Shown here: positions 54,575 through 64,000 of the stretch, in pieces
How the letters are laid out: each line of letters begins with the position of its first letter
Numbering within the stretch: the stretch's first letter is position 1
Assembly (NCBI GenBank): GCA_020720625.1
Contig: DYOH01000010.1
Location: forward strand, 1-64,000
Source of the DNA: Acetofilamentum sp.
Lineage (GTDB): Bacteria > Bacteroidota > Bacteroidia > Bacteroidales > DYOH01
Length of the DNA stretch: 64,000 nt
Direction: 5' to 3'
Notes under the pieces: generated by a model
Seen by the model: the letters and a program-made list of their open reading frames with translations, nothing else
Told to the model about the DNA's origin: nothing
Databases searched by the model: none
Program-made: the position numbers and the translations under genes

Positions 54575-55669
54575 CTAGTTTGATTTCTCGAAAATTTCTA
54601 TTTCAAAAATAAGTGGCCATTTTTTACCTGTTACGAAAATTTTGTTTTGGTTTTTATCAAAGGCAATACCGTTAAGTACATCTGTATCTGGTAAATATAA
54701 TTTTTTGTCTAATATATTATCTAATTCTATGTAGGCTTCTACATTTCCCAAAGTCGGATCGATAATGGCAATTTTATCAGTTAAATAGATATTTGCCCAG
54801 ATTTTGCCTTCGATGTATTCAAGTTCATTTAACTGGTCTACAGCTTTTTTGTTATCATATACCTGAAGTCTTTTTACCTCTGTGTAGTTATTGGGGTCAA
54901 GAAAGTAAAGAATATTAGTTCCATCGCTCATTATCAGAAAAGTAGAATCTGTTGTTAGCCCCCAACCTTCTGTAGAATAATTAAACTGCTCAATCAACTT
55001 AAAATCAGACTTATTGTAAACAAATCCAATACCCGAACGCCAGCTAAGTTGAATAATTTTGTTGTGGATAGCCGTAATTCCCTCTCCAAAAATATTTGCA
55101 GGAATAGAAAAACTATTAAGTACTTGCCCGCTTGCCGGATTTACTTTTCTTAAACTAGATTCTCCTTTTAAGCCAGTGGCTTCGTAAAAGAAACCATTTT
55201 CGTAGAAAAAGCCTTGGGTAAAGGCCGTTTTGTCGTGTGGTAATGTTTTTATTACTATATAATCGTAAATTACTGGTTTATTGGCAGCATACACAACAAA
55301 ATTAGCAGAACAAATCGAGAAACTACTGTCTTTATATGCTTTTAATAAGAAACTATGATTTCCTGTTTTTGCATTTTGCAAGGCAAAACTCATTGTATCG
55401 GCAATTGTCGAAAAAAATCTACTTAACTTATTGTCTAATAATAAACTAAATGAATCTGGAAGAATTTCATTTTTAAGTTCGATAGAAATTATTAGGGTGT
55501 CGTTAGGAATTGCCTTTGATTTATTGAGCGAGATACTCGTTTTAGGTAGATTTTTCTGTAAATCTTCTGTCTCCACTTTTTTTTGAGTGGATGCATTATT
55601 TTTCTGATTACAAGCTGATATGCCTAGTGCTGAAAGCACCATGATATTTAAAACTAGTTTGATGCTCAT
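54575..55669 (-). CDS. Glutaminyl-peptide cyclotransferase, lipoprotein
   Basis: A 364-residue lipoprotein (lipobox LGISAC). Residues about 25-130 look like an Ig-type domain; residues 135-360 form a five-bladed propeller of the plant/bacterial glutaminyl cyclase family, which turns N-terminal Gln into pyroglutamate. Typical segments are HDKTAFTQGFFYENGFFYEATG, NIFGEGITAI and LNGIAFDKNQNKIFVTGKKWP. Many Bacteroidota cyclise N-terminal Gln of exported proteins after signal peptide removal. It follows the SixA-like gene by one base. Confidence 0.92.
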   Translation of the reverse strand: MSIKLVLNIMVLSALGISACNQKNNASTQKKVETEDLQKNLPKTSISLNKSKAIPNDTLIISIELKNEILPDSFSLLLDNKLSRFFSTIADTMSFALQNAKTGNHSFLLKAYKDSSFSICSANFVVYAANKPVIYDYIVIKTLPHDKTAFTQGFFYENGFFYEATGLKGESSLRKVNPASGQVLNSFSIPANIFGEGITAIHNKIIQLSWRSGIGFVYNKSDFKLIEQFNYSTEGWGLTTDSTFLIMSDGTNILYFLDPNNYTEVKRLQVYDNKKAVDQLNELEYIEGKIWANIYLTDKIAIIDPTLGNVEAYIELDNILDKKLYLPDTDVLNGIAFDKNQNKIFVTGKKWPLIFEIEIFEKSN

Positions 55670-55670
55670 T

Positions 55671-56168
55671 TTACAATTCTTTGGGTTTCAGTATAAAGTT
55701 CAGAATCCCTAGGTTTGGCAATACTTTGTTCCAATTTTCCGTTTCGAAAACAAAGTAGGCAGCTGCGGCCGTGGGCATTGCTTCAGATTTTTCTTTATTT
55801 TGGGCTAATATGTTCACAATATTTTCTATATGCGGATTATGCCCAATAATGAGCGCTCTGTTTATTTCATTCGGAATTTGTTGAATAAATTGAAGGTAAT
55901 CTGCTTTAACGCCAAAGTAGAATCGCATGTCGAATTCGATTGCTTTAAGCTCAATATTTAGTTTTTTCGCTACGAGTTTTGCCGTTTCTTTAGCTCTTAT
56001 GGCCGTGCTCGAAAATATTTTGTCGGGAACAATATTTCGGTTTATAAACTCCTGCGCAATAATTGGTGCAGCAAGTTTTCCTCGTTCATTCAGAGGCCTG
56101 TCAAAATCAGACTGAGATTCGGTATCCCAATCTGATTTTGCATGACGCATTATTATTAATTCTTTCAT
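55671..56168 (-). CDS. SixA-like histidine phosphatase
   Basis: A 165-residue histidine phosphatase. The catalytic His9 is in IMRHAKSDW and the second His in IGHNPHIEN. This is the SixA subgroup, whose E. coli member dephosphorylates HPt domains of phosphorelays; a target here (for example the hybrid kinase HPt at 8.4-11.2 kb) would be speculative. Full length, cytoplasmic. It lies between ychF and the cyclase gene in a - strand run. Confidence 0.9.
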   Translation of the reverse strand: MKELIIMRHAKSDWDTESQSDFDRPLNERGKLAAPIIAQEFINRNIVPDKIFSSTAIRAKETAKLVAKKLNIELKAIEFDMRFYFGVKADYLQFIQQIPNEINRALIIGHNPHIENIVNILAQNKEKSEAMPTAAAAYFVFETENWNKVLPNLGILNFILKPKEL

Positions 56169-56202
56169 TTTTAGTAGGATATAGATGTTTTAGGAGACAT
56201 TA

Positions 56203-57300
56203 TTATACATTAAATCTGATATTTAGAATATCGCCGTCTTGTACAATATAATTTTTACCTTCTACAAAAAATTTACCAGCTGCTTTAACGGCAGGCTCTG
56301 TTTTGTAGTGAATAAAATCATTGTATTTCATTACCTCGGCCCTGATAAAACCTCTTTCTAAGTCGGAGTGAATAACCCCTGCAGCCACAGGAGCCGTTGA
56401 ACCTTTGCGAATTGTCCATGCACGAATTTCTTTGGGCCCAACAGTAAAAAAGGTTTGCAGGTTAAGCAGGCTATATGCCGAACGTAATAGTTTGTTTACG
56501 CCTGGCTCCGAAAGCCCTGCGTCTGCCAGAAATACTTTTCGGTCTTCAGGGTCTTCTAGTTCTGCAATTTCGGCATCCAATCTGGCTGCAATGGTTAAAA
56601 TTTCAGTGTTTTGTCCGCTTAAATGTGTTTTTACGGCTTCAACGTATGCATTTCCGTTAGCGGCAGAGGCATCGTCTACATTACAAACGTAAATAATCGG
56701 TTTTTCGGTGAGTAAAAACATATCATAAAGGAATTTTTTGTCGTCATCGGAGACTTCATAATCGCGCACATTTTTAAAATCTTCGATATGTTCTTTGAGT
56801 TTTTCCAACACTTCTATGCCTTTTTTGGCTTCTTTATCGCCCGATTTTGCTACTTTTTGCAGGCGTACAATTTTCTTTTCTACCGATTCTAAATCTTGTA
56901 CTTGTAGTTCAAGGTCAAGAATTTCAATATCGCGCACTGGGTCTATAGAACCTTCTACATGGGGCAATTCCGGGTCGTCGAAGCATCTTAAAACATGAAT
57001 TACGGCATCGGCATTGCGCATATCGCCCAAAAACCTATTTCCAACACCTTCGCCTTTACTCGAACCCTTGGTTAATCCAGGAAGGTCTATGATATCTACC
57101 GTTGCCGGTATTATTCGTTCGGTGGGCTGACATTTTTCCAACTCATATAATCTAGGGTCGGGTACGTCTACTTTTCCAATGTTTGATTTTGATGCACTAA
57201 ATGCATAATTGGTGGCCTCTGCTTTGGTTTCGGAGAAGCAGTTAAAAATGGTTGTTTTGCCTACATTGGTTAGGCCTACTATGGCGCAGTGTAATCCCAT
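56203..57300 (-). CDS. ychF: Ribosome-binding ATPase YchF
   Basis: A 365-residue Obg-related P-loop protein that prefers ATP and binds the ribosome, linked to stress responses. G1 is GLTNVGKTTIFN at the N-terminus, G3 is DIIDLPGLTKGSSKGEGVGN, and the C-terminal TGS domain is seen in RAWTIRKGSTAPVAAGVIHSDLERGFIRAEV. Length is standard. A -7 type promoter element lies 33 bases upstream. The SixA-like gene follows after 34 bases. Confidence 0.97.
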   Translation of the reverse strand: MGLHCAIVGLTNVGKTTIFNCFSETKAEATNYAFSASKSNIGKVDVPDPRLYELEKCQPTERIIPATVDIIDLPGLTKGSSKGEGVGNRFLGDMRNADAVIHVLRCFDDPELPHVEGSIDPVRDIEILDLELQVQDLESVEKKIVRLQKVAKSGDKEAKKGIEVLEKLKEHIEDFKNVRDYEVSDDDKKFLYDMFLLTEKPIIYVCNVDDASAANGNAYVEAVKTHLSGQNTEILTIAARLDAEIAELEDPEDRKVFLADAGLSEPGVNKLLRSAYSLLNLQTFFTVGPKEIRAWTIRKGSTAPVAAGVIHSDLERGFIRAEVMKYNDFIHYKTEPAVKAAGKFFVEGKNYIVQDGDILNIRFNV

Positions 57301-57332
57301 TATTGTGTATTTGTTAGTTAAAAAATTTTGCG

Positions 57333-57340
57333 CAAAGTTA
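57333..57340 (-). promoter_or_regulatory. Candidate -7 promoter element (TAACTTTG)
   Basis: On the - strand TAACTTTG fits TAnnTTTG, 32 bases before the ychF start. The upstream sequence is an A-rich tract; no clear -33 element. Confidence 0.5.
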
Positions 57341-57378
57341 ATTTTTTTTTCTTTTTTTTGTCGTATTATTCGTGCATC

Positions 57379-57407
57379 AAAAAAAAAGACTGTCGGAAAA
57401 GCAGTCT
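57379..57407 (-). terminator. Intrinsic terminator of the small secreted protein gene
   Basis: On the - strand AGACTG pairs with CAGTCT around a nine-base loop, followed by nine T. It lies 90 bases after the stop of the 121-residue protein gene. Confidence 0.75.
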
Positions 57408-57497
57408 GCTTGCTGAAAAATAATCTTTTTGGTTTTAAGATTTGTTTTCAACAGACTTGTTAATCCAACAGTCCTGGTTTTAATGAAAATGAAATGT

Positions 57498-57863
57498 TTA
57501 GATTTTTTCAATCATAATCTTGGTCATTTCGTGTGTATTGGCGTTAAAAATAAGCTTATACGAAATCATTTTTTCTAAATCTCTAATTTCTACATGTATA
57601 ATATAATCATTTGGGGTATGGTACAGCATTTCGTAGATTTCCGGTTCCGGATTAAACATTTGAATTTCAATAATTTTTCCTAAATCAGTTTCGTAAGAGA
57701 TTCCCAATGGAAGCACAAGCACATCTGCTTCAAATGTAAGCAAGTGTCTTAATTCTTCGCTGTAAATAAGTTCTACCGAAATGTTTTTTTCGGGTATGCT
57801 ATTGTTTGCATTTATCTGCAATCCAAATATCATAAATAAGGTAATAAGCAACAAGTTTTTCAT
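57498..57863 (-). CDS. Small secreted protein of unknown function
   Basis: A 121-residue protein with a signal peptide (MKNLLLITLFMIFGLQINAN) and a mature part of about 100 residues made mostly of beta strands (VELIYSEELRHLLTFEADVLVLP, IIHVEIRDLEKMISYKLIFN). There are no cysteines and no motif I recognise. It is flanked by an intrinsic terminator downstream and a 260-base AT-rich gap upstream, so it is a single-gene unit. Secreted or periplasmic is all that can be said. Confidence 0.72.
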   Translation of the reverse strand: MKNLLLITLFMIFGLQINANNSIPEKNISVELIYSEELRHLLTFEADVLVLPLGISYETDLGKIIEIQMFNPEPEIYEMLYHTPNDYIIHVEIRDLEKMISYKLIFNANTHEMTKIMIEKI

Positions 57864-58123
57864 GGTTTTTTAATTTATGGTTAATTGTAGTATTCAAACC
57901 TTATGCCATGATTGTGTATGTTTCTGTATATTAATCAGTTGATTTTTCCTATTAACATCTCATTAAAGTGAAAAACGTACGGAAATGAACATTTCAATCT
58001 CCATTTTTGTACAAATAAGTAATTTTTAAATGATAGAATGGATAATTTTCTAATTTACAATATCTTATGTGGATTGTGAAAATATTTTCATTGTACTATA
58101 AAATCAAATTTTGTATTTCTCGA

Positions 58124-61100
58124 TTAAGGTTTGATTTTGATTGTGCTAAATCCGTGCGATTCTTTTCTTACTTCAATTTGGGTTAAAATTCGTTCTTTCA
58201 AGGATTCCACATGCGAAATAATGCCAATAATTCTGCCACTTGTAATTTGAAGTTTTTCTAATGCGTCCATGGCTGTATCAAGTGTATTTTGGTCGAGCGA
58301 GCCAAAGCCTTCGTCTATAAACAAGCTGTTTATTTTAGTTTTTGCACCGGCCAGGTCTGCCAATGCTAAAGCCAAGGCAAGACTAATTAAGAAAGTTTCG
58401 CCTCCGGATAGTGTAGCTGTGCTTCTTACAGAATCTCCTTGGTATGAGTCGCTAATCATTAGGTCTTTTTCTATGCTGTCGCCAATAATGGTATATCTAT
58501 CCGAGAAATGTGCTATATGCTTGTTCGATAAACTTATAAGATGTTTAAGCGTATATTCTTGAGCAAACTGACTGTATTTTTTTCCTTCTTTATCACCTAT
58601 TAATTCTTTGAGTTGAGTCCATACAAGCAATTCTTTTTTTTGATTTTCTATTTTGGTGTTGATATCGCCTGCCAGAATTAGATTTTTTTCGTGGTTTTGT
58701 AGTTTTTCTTTTTGGGCACCGAGCAATTCGTTTAGCGATTGTCTGTTTGTTTTTAGTAGCATTATTGTTTCATCCGGATTTTCATTAGACACTTCATGGT
58801 TTATTTTCTCGAATATCTTTAGCTGTTCCGATTTTTTATTGTTCAGTAAAATCTCTGATTCCGTTTTTTTTATTGCTAAGGCTAAACGGGTTTGTTTTAT
58901 TTTTTCTGCTTCCGAATTACTTAAAATTAGCATGCTAGCTTCTTCAGTAGTCGATATTTCGATGGCCCTAAGATGTAAAATAAGTTCCGATTCCGATTTA
59001 CGCAATTTTTGGTCTTTTATTTCTGTTTCTTTAAGTAAATCAATAATTTGATGATTAGTTTCCAATAGTGAAGTGTCGGTTTGGGTTAATTGTTGCTGTA
59101 GATTTTTTACGTTTGTTTTCTGCAAATCAAGTTCGGTAAATAATTTATTTTGATATTTCAATGGATTATCACTTGGAATCAGCTCTTTTCGCTTGTTTTT
59201 TAGTTTTTCAATTGTGGGAGTTTGTTCTCGGAAATAATCAGTTAAACTCTTTATTTGCCTGTCTAGCAGGCTTATATTTTTAAGTAAGTTTTCAGCTTCT
59301 TTTCCTTTAAACACGGCATCTGCATCGTTCTGAGTTTTCTGTTTTTGTTTTGATTGATAGATTTCTAGTTTATTCTGAAGAGCCGCTATTTGCGCAAAAA
59401 TTTCTATTCGTGGTAAATAGTATTCTGCGTAGGGCGCCATAATTTTGCTTAGTTCGATATAAGTTGCCATGCTTTTTTCCGATTTTTCTATCATTTTATC
59501 AAGCATTTGTAGCAGATATTCGGCCGAGATTTGGTTCTCGAGCATTTTTTTTGTTTCGGACAATTTCAAACCATTGGCTTCAGTTTTTTTGAATTCTATA
59601 AAAAGTGCATCGGTTTCCTTCACAAAGTATTGTGCTAAAATTTGGTCGATTTCATTTTGCCATTTCTTTTTTTCATCGAGCAGTCTTTTTATCTCATTTT
59701 GATGATGTTCACAATTGGTTTTAAATGCTGATATATTTTCGTTAATTTTCTGTAAATTTATTTGCCATTGGGTAATCTCCGTTTTGGTTTGTCCAATAAG
59801 GTTTTCGGTGTCTGAAAGTAGCTTAGGTTTGTATGATTTTTTATAAGGATGGTGCTCCGAGCCGCAAAGTGGGCAGGCTTCGTTTTCTTTAAGATTTTCG
59901 CGGTATTTTTCGAGTTTTTTTTCTTCGTTTTCCCGTTCCTTTCTTTTTTGTAATTCTTCTAATTTTAATACTTTTACGTTTAATTCAATATTTGTTCTTT
60001 CTTTTTCAGTTTCTTTCCTTACCAAATTTTCTTTATTTTGAGCAAGTGTTTCGCTTATTTCGGATTGCCTTTTTGTTAATTCTTTCAAAATTTCTACTTT
60101 TTTGAGCGTATCGCGCAGCAAACTGTATTTATCTCTTTGATAATTTAACTCATTTTCAATACTTTCTCTAGTAATTCCGGCAGGTATATTTGTTTTTATG
60201 CTCTCAAGTTTTTCTATTGTTTCCGATTTTTTGTGTAAAAGCTGATTGTGTATTTTTTCTATGGGTTGCTTCATGTCAAAGCCGTTATTTTTTAATTCTT
60301 GGGCTTCTTTTTGGAATGTATCATAAAAAAACTGCCAGTTTTTGTATTCGTTTTTTATTTTGTGAATATCTTCCGATAAATCTGCAATTTTTTTATTTTC
60401 GTTTAACCATTGTGTATCGTCTAAAATTAGATTTTTAAGATTTTGAATTTTTATATGCAGCTTTTCTTTTTCTTTTTGTTTTTCATGCAGTTCTTTCGTA
60501 ATTATTAATTCAGCATCTTTCTTTTCGTTAAAGAGAAGCTGATGTTTTTCTATTTCGCTTTGCAAACTAAGGGCATCTTGAATTTTTGGTAATTCATTTT
60601 GGTAAAACTCCGATTTTTCATTCAACCAAGCATTTTCGGAATCAAGTTTTTTCGCAATTTCTTGTTTTTTAGTGTTTAGTAATCTATCGGATTCTTTGAG
60701 TCTTTCAAGTTTTGTATTGCTTTCTTTTACGCTTATTTTTAGGTTTTTAATTTCTTCAAGTGCCTGTATGAAGGGCACAATTTGTTCGTGTTTTTTTAAT
60801 TTCTCAAAATCTTTTTCATGTTCGCTTATTTGCTTTTCTGCCTGAAAAATTGCAGCCGAAATAGCTAGTATCTCTTGCTCTATAAGTTTTTTTTGCTCTA
60901 GCAGTTGTTGCTGATTAAGCCAATAGCTCAATTGGTTGTCTATTAGCACAAGTTCAGATGTTGTGTTTTTCAAACTTTGATGTATTATTTCAACATCTTC
61001 GTTGGTCAGCAAATCTATTCCAACAAGTTGTTGGTTTATTAGCTGTAACTTATTTTCTTCGGCTCTATACCTTTCGAAAACTGCAGTGCCTATGTTTCTA

Positions 61101-61666
61101 TATATTTCTGTACCGGTAATTCTTTCTAGTAAAGCACCTCTTTCTTCGTGTTTTGATTTTAGAAATCGCGCAAATTCTCCTTGCGAAAGAAGGGTCGATT
61201 TTACAAATTGCTCGTAATTTAAGCCAATTAGCTCTTCGTTTTTTGTTGGAACTTCACTTTTTTTCAAATCCAATATTTCTCCGGATGGCATTAGCGCTAT
61301 TTTCATTTCGTAATCGCGCAAATTTCCGTTTCTGGCTTTAGAAATAGTCCACGAAGATAGGTATCTATGGTTATTAGCTTCGTATTCCACTTCGGAGAAA
61401 GATTCGTTTTGCCCATGCGTAATTATCGCATTTTTTTCGAGCACTATTGCTTTAGATATGCTGGTTTTCATATTATCACCACTTAGACGCGGAATTTTGT
61501 TGAAAAGTGCCAGTGTTATTGCATCAAGAATAGACGATTTGCCTGCACCTGTTGGACCGGTTATAGCAAAAATGCCTGTTTTTGAAAGTGGTCCGTTGGC
61601 AAAATCGATAAAATGTTCTCCTTTTAACGAATGGAAATTTTTTATTCTGATGCTAAGAATTTTCAT
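58124..61666 (-). CDS. sbcC: Exonuclease subunit SbcC (Rad50-like)
   Basis: An 1180-residue SMC-like ATPase, partner of SbcD in cutting hairpins and processing double-strand breaks. Walker A is GPTGAGKSS (37-45), the ABC signature is [17 protein letters not shown] and Walker B is [14 protein letters not shown] near the C-terminus. Between them are two long coiled-coil arms joined at a zinc hook, [13 protein letters not shown], at about residue 595. All parts are intact and length is normal. It is the third gene after sbcD and a small unknown gene, 87 bases downstream of the latter. Confidence 0.95.
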   Translation of the reverse strand: MKILSIRIKNFHSLKGEHFIDFANGPLSKTGIFAITGPTGAGKSSILDAITLALFNKIPRLSGDNMKTSISKAIVLEKNAIITHGQNESFSEVEYEANNHRYLSSWTISKARNGNLRDYEMKIALMPSGEILDLKKSEVPTKNEELIGLNYEQFVKSTLLSQGEFARFLKSKHEERGALLERITGTEIYRNIGTAVFERYRAEENKLQLINQQLVGIDLLTNEDVEIIHQSLKNTTSELVLIDNQLSYWLNQQQLLEQKKLIEQEILAISAAIFQAEKQISEHEKDFEKLKKHEQIVPFIQALEEIKNLKISVKESNTKLERLKESDRLLNTKKQEIAKKLDSENAWLNEKSEFYQNELPKIQDALSLQSEIEKHQLLFNEKKDAELIITKELHEKQKEKEKLHIKIQNLKNLILDDTQWLNENKKIADLSEDIHKIKNEYKNWQFFYDTFQKEAQELKNNGFDMKQPIEKIHNQLLHKKSETIEKLESIKTNIPAGITRESIENELNYQRDKYSLLRDTLKKVEILKELTKRQSEISETLAQNKENLVRKETEKERTNIELNVKVLKLEELQKRKERENEEKKLEKYRENLKENEACPLCGSEHHPYKKSYKPKLLSDTENLIGQTKTEITQWQINLQKINENISAFKTNCEHHQNEIKRLLDEKKKWQNEIDQILAQYFVKETDALFIEFKKTEANGLKLSETKKMLENQISAEYLLQMLDKMIEKSEKSMATYIELSKIMAPYAEYYLPRIEIFAQIAALQNKLEIYQSKQKQKTQNDADAVFKGKEAENLLKNISLLDRQIKSLTDYFREQTPTIEKLKNKRKELIPSDNPLKYQNKLFTELDLQKTNVKNLQQQLTQTDTSLLETNHQIIDLLKETEIKDQKLRKSESELILHLRAIEISTTEEASMLILSNSEAEKIKQTRLALAIKKTESEILLNNKKSEQLKIFEKINHEVSNENPDETIMLLKTNRQSLNELLGAQKEKLQNHEKNLILAGDINTKIENQKKELLVWTQLKELIGDKEGKKYSQFAQEYTLKHLISLSNKHIAHFSDRYTIIGDSIEKDLMISDSYQGDSVRSTATLSGGETFLISLALALALADLAGAKTKINSLFIDEGFGSLDQNTLDTAMDALEKLQITSGRIIGIISHVESLKERILTQIEVRKESHGFSTIKIKP

Positions 61667-61753
61667 GATTCAAATCTTTTGTTTTGTGCAATGCAATTTC
61701 AATTTGCTAATCAGGAATATTTGTAGCAAACTATTTTTTTTTTACCATCAAAT

Positions 61754-62056
61754 TTAACTCAATAATTCAATGGCTTTTCGTTTAATTTCTTTTTCTACAA
61801 TATTTCTAAATGGTATTAGAATTATAGGATAAGAAATTTCCAGGAATGCTTCGTCTTCTATTAGCTTTACTATGCCGTCTACTCTTCCTCCCGATATTTC
61901 GAAGCTAAAATGGGCAATATAATCTGTCCAGCTTTCTTTTGGATTGCGGATAAATGAACCAAAATCAATTTTTAGTTCTTCAATTAGCTTAGATAGCCTG
62001 TATTTGGCATCGTCTATGGTAAGCTGATGTTTGTGTTTAAATGTAAATTTAGGCAT
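61754..62056 (-). CDS. Small protein between sbcD and sbcC, PHA_gran_rgn-like
   Basis: A 100-residue cytoplasmic protein. The plan (an early helix DDAKYRLSKLIEELKIDFG, strands around HFSFEISGGRVDGIVKLIED, and a final IPFRNIVEKEIKRKAIELL helix) resembles the polyhydroxyalkanoic acid system protein family (PF09650 type), a small START-like domain of unknown biochemistry. Its start overlaps the end of sbcD by eight bases, so it is translated with it. A role in the SbcCD nuclease is not established; membership of the named family needs a profile search. Confidence 0.65.
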   Translation of the reverse strand: MPKFTFKHKHQLTIDDAKYRLSKLIEELKIDFGSFIRNPKESWTDYIAHFSFEISGGRVDGIVKLIEDEAFLEISYPIILIPFRNIVEKEIKRKAIELLS

Positions 62057-63251
62057 TTTCTTTTTTTTCGGTTAATATTTGTTGTACAATTTCTTTGTAG
62101 GCCGATATTATTTCATTATTTAAAGCAATTCCTTTTTTTGAAGCGAAATAGTTAAATAAATCGTCTGCAGAAATATCTTCTAATTTTTCAGGAATTGGCT
62201 GGTCTAGTGTTTTTGTGTTTGTACTTTCGAATTTGTATTTTAAAACCTCGCAGTTTTTTAAGTTTTCCAAATATTCCTTAAAATCTGATATTTGCTGAGC
62301 GTCAATTTCTTCTTCACTTATCACTATTTCTAACCAAGGCATTGAATTATGGGTTTCGATTTTGATTTTTTCGAGTTCATTGCCTACTTCTTTAAAACTA
62401 CCTTTGATACGTTTTAACAATCGGTATGCAGGTATTTCGATATTTTGTGTGTTCAATTTTCCGTCTTCGATATTTATCAATACGACACTCTTCTTGTCGG
62501 CTCTTTCACTAAAACTTAAGGGAATTGGTGAACCTGAATATCGAATAAATTCATTGCCCGCAATTATTTGGGGTTTATGAATATGTCCAAGTGCCCAATA
62601 ATCTGCTTTCGGAAGCTTTCCCGCATTTACAACTCCTAGATTTCCGAAATGTATTTCTCTTTCGCTTTCCGATAATAAACTTCCATCAGTATGAAAGTGA
62701 CCCATGAAAATTTTTATGCTTTTGTTATATTTTTCTTCAGAGATTTGGTAAACACTTTGATATAAGTTAATTAGTTCATTTCTAATAGAATCTTGCCGGG
62801 CTTCGTAAGTTTGGCCTGGAACTGACTTTATTAGGTCTTTTTCGCGTAAAAATGGTATGGCGGCAACCACACAATCTTCATTATCTTTTCGAAAATGAAT
62901 TAAATGCCTGGATAGCTCAGATTCTAGTCCTCCAAAAATATATATATTTAGATGCTGTAAAATCTTCTGTGGCGCATTTAAGGTCGAAATTGAATCATGA
63001 TTTCCTCCGGTTATGATAATGGTTCGGCAATTGGTTTTTATCAGTTTAGTTAGAAAATTATAATAAATCTCTTCTGATGAATTTGATGGATACGCGACAT
63101 CGAAAATATCTCCCGAAACGAGCAAAGCATCAATTTCGAGTTCAGAAATTTTGCTTAACAAAAAATCGAAAAAAAACTGATGTTCCTCTTGTCGCTCTTT
63201 GCTATAAAGTCTTTGGCCAATGTGCCAATCCGAAGTATGTATAATTCTCAT
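62049..63251 (-). CDS. sbcD: Exonuclease subunit SbcD (Mre11-like)
   Basis: A 400-residue metallophosphoesterase nuclease. The di-metal motifs are in place: IIHTSDWHIGQ, LVSGDIFDVAYPS, ITGGNHDS, MGHFHTDGS and LGHIHKPQ. The C-terminal capping domain follows. It heads a - strand operon with the small overlapping gene and sbcC. The start at 63251 is only 70 bases from the divergent transketolase gene, with promoter-like elements back to back. Confidence 0.95.
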   Translation of the reverse strand: MRIIHTSDWHIGQRLYSKERQEEHQFFFDFLLSKISELEIDALLVSGDIFDVAYPSNSSEEIYYNFLTKLIKTNCRTIIITGGNHDSISTLNAPQKILQHLNIYIFGGLESELSRHLIHFRKDNEDCVVAAIPFLREKDLIKSVPGQTYEARQDSIRNELINLYQSVYQISEEKYNKSIKIFMGHFHTDGSLLSESEREIHFGNLGVVNAGKLPKADYWALGHIHKPQIIAGNEFIRYSGSPIPLSFSERADKKSVVLINIEDGKLNTQNIEIPAYRLLKRIKGSFKEVGNELEKIKIETHNSMPWLEIVISEEEIDAQQISDFKEYLENLKNCEVLKYKFESTNTKTLDQPIPEKLEDISADDLFNYFASKKGIALNNEIISAYKEIVQQILTEKKENA

Positions 63252-63285
63252 GTCATTAATTACTCAATTTAGATTTACAAATTAG

Positions 63286-63293
63286 CAAAAATA
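63286..63293 (-). promoter_or_regulatory. Candidate -7 promoter element for sbcD (TATTTTTG)
   Basis: On the - strand TATTTTTG fits TAnnTTTG, 34 bases before the sbcD start. It nearly touches the oppositely directed transketolase element. Confidence 0.45.
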
Positions 63294-63295
63294 CT

Positions 63296-63303
63296 TACAT
63301 TTG
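63296..63303 (+). promoter_or_regulatory. Candidate -7 promoter element for transketolase gene (TACATTTG)
   Basis: TACATTTG fits TAnnTTTG and lies 18 bases before the ATG at 63322, implying a very short leader. It overlaps the palindrome TTTGTACAAA. Confidence 0.45.
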
Positions 63304-63321
63304 TACAAAAAAATATTGCAA

Positions 63322-64000
63322 ATGAGTAAAATTATCGAATTAGAAAAATTGGCATCTCAGGTTCGCCGCGATATCATCAGAATGGTTAGTGCTATAAATT
63401 CAGGTCATCCGGGTGGTTCTTTGGGAGCCACCGATTTTATGGTTGCTTTATATTTTGATGTAATGAATTGTCAGCCTGATAATTTTGAAATGAATGGAGT
63501 TGGCGAAGATATGTTTTTTCTTTCCAATGGACATGTTTCGCCATTGTGGTATAGTGTTTTAGCCCGCAGAGGTTATTTCTCTGTTTCCGAGCTTTCAACA
63601 TTTCGTAAGCTTCATAGTCGTTTGCAAGGTCATCCGACAACCGCCGAGGGTTTGCCCGGAATCAGAATTGCATCAGGCTCTTTGGGACAAGGTCTTTCTG
63701 CTGCAATTGGTGCCGCACTTGGAAAAAAACTCAGCAAAGACCAAAATCTTATTTACACACTTCATGGCGATGGCGAATTGCAAGAGGGGCAGATTTGGGA
63801 AGCGGCTATGTTTGCGGCAGCGCACAAAGTTGATAATTTAATTGCTACAGTGGATTATAATGGCCAACAAATCGACGGACCTACTGAAAAAGTGCTCTCT
63901 TTGGGTAATTTAAAAGCCAAATGGGAAGCCTTTGGATGGACTGTTTTAGAATCGGAAGGTAATAATATGCTGGCAGTTATAAATATTCTTAAGGAAGCCA
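63322..64000 (+). CDS. Transketolase, N-terminal subunit type (partial, cut by window end)
   Basis: An open frame from ATG 63322 to the window edge, 226 codons, absent from the ORF track because it has no stop here. It encodes a thiamine-diphosphate domain: NSGHPGGSLGATDFMVALYF, FLSNGHVSPLWYSV, SGSLGQGLSAAIGAALG and the ThDP/Mg site HGDGELQEGQIWEAAMFAA. The SGHPGGSLGATD form fits the split transketolase (COG3959 N-terminal subunit) rather than the 660-residue single-chain enzyme; the C-terminal subunit gene would be expected next. It acts in the non-oxidative pentose phosphate pathway. The rest of the gene is outside the window. Confidence 0.92.
   Translation, partial: MSKIIELEKLASQVRRDIIRMVSAINSGHPGGSLGATDFMVALYFDVMNCQPDNFEMNGVGEDMFFLSNGHVSPLWYSVLARRGYFSVSELSTFRKLHSRLQGHPTTAEGLPGIRIASGSLGQGLSAAIGAALGKKLSKDQNLIYTLHGDGELQEGQIWEAAMFAAAHKVDNLIATVDYNGQQIDGPTEKVLSLGNLKAKWEAFGWTVLESEGNNMLAVINILKEA

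Overview
The window is AT-rich DNA from a member of the Bacteroidota, most likely an anaerobic or facultatively anaerobic Bacteroidales-type organism. Signs of this are the family content (S46 dipeptidyl peptidase, CNEQ-type alpha-2-macroglobulin, monomeric isocitrate dehydrogenase, the DUF2520-KdsC-UbiA-Maf gene string, TPR/PP2C and Cache/GAF signalling proteins), the general lack of strong Shine-Dalgarno sequences, and several matches to the Bacteroidota -7 promoter element TAnnTTTG. I see no tRNA, rRNA, CRISPR array, insertion sequence or prophage. About 49 protein genes are supported; the last is cut off by the window end.

Layout. 0.2-5.8 kb: a TPR protein, an aldehyde dehydrogenase whose start region lies in a 41-bp tandem repeat, a coiled-coil protein and a TauE/SafE permease. 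5.9-17.2 kb: a signalling block on the + strand with a TPR-PP2C phosphatase, a hybrid histidine kinase with HPt, a lone receiver protein, and two tandem paralogous Cache-HAMP-GAF-PAS receptors that carry no recognisable output domain. 17.2-23.1 kb: ferritin, monomeric isocitrate dehydrogenase, a helical protein, apolipoprotein N-acyltransferase and a SpoIIAA-like protein, all on the - strand. 23.3-42.1 kb: a + strand run of a giant alpha-2-macroglobulin, an ADP-ribosylglycohydrolase, the DUF2520-KdsC-UbiA-Maf string, a DPP11-like peptidase, a PfkB kinase, an outer-membrane-type protein, NadE, YrdC/YciO, an old yellow enzyme and a CrcB-DUF190 fluoride export pair.

42.2-54.4 kb is the most interesting part: a sulfur-respiration island. 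On the - strand are a cytochrome b with two PAS domains, a membrane-anchored octaheme tetrathionate-reductase-family cytochrome, and a double-rhodanese lipoprotein. Divergently, on the + strand, are a Tat-exported molybdopterin enzyme (PsrA/PhsA type), a four-cluster ferredoxin subunit (PsrB), an NrfD/PsrC quinol subunit, two half-size YeeE/YedE sulfur permeases and three rhodanese-like proteins. All four rhodanese-family proteins end in exactly Gly-Gly-Cys, three of them after a PV(K)KKK-type tail. In the two single-domain members the rhodanese active-site Cys is lost and the C-terminal Cys is the only cysteine in the protein. I infer a periplasmic sulfane-sulfur relay in which tail cysteines carry sulfur between the reductase, the active rhodaneses and the YeeE channel. 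This is a hypothesis, not an established system.

54.5-63.3 kb: glutaminyl cyclase, a SixA-like phosphatase, YchF, a small secreted protein, and an sbcD-(small gene)-sbcC operon. The window ends inside a split-type transketolase N-terminal gene.
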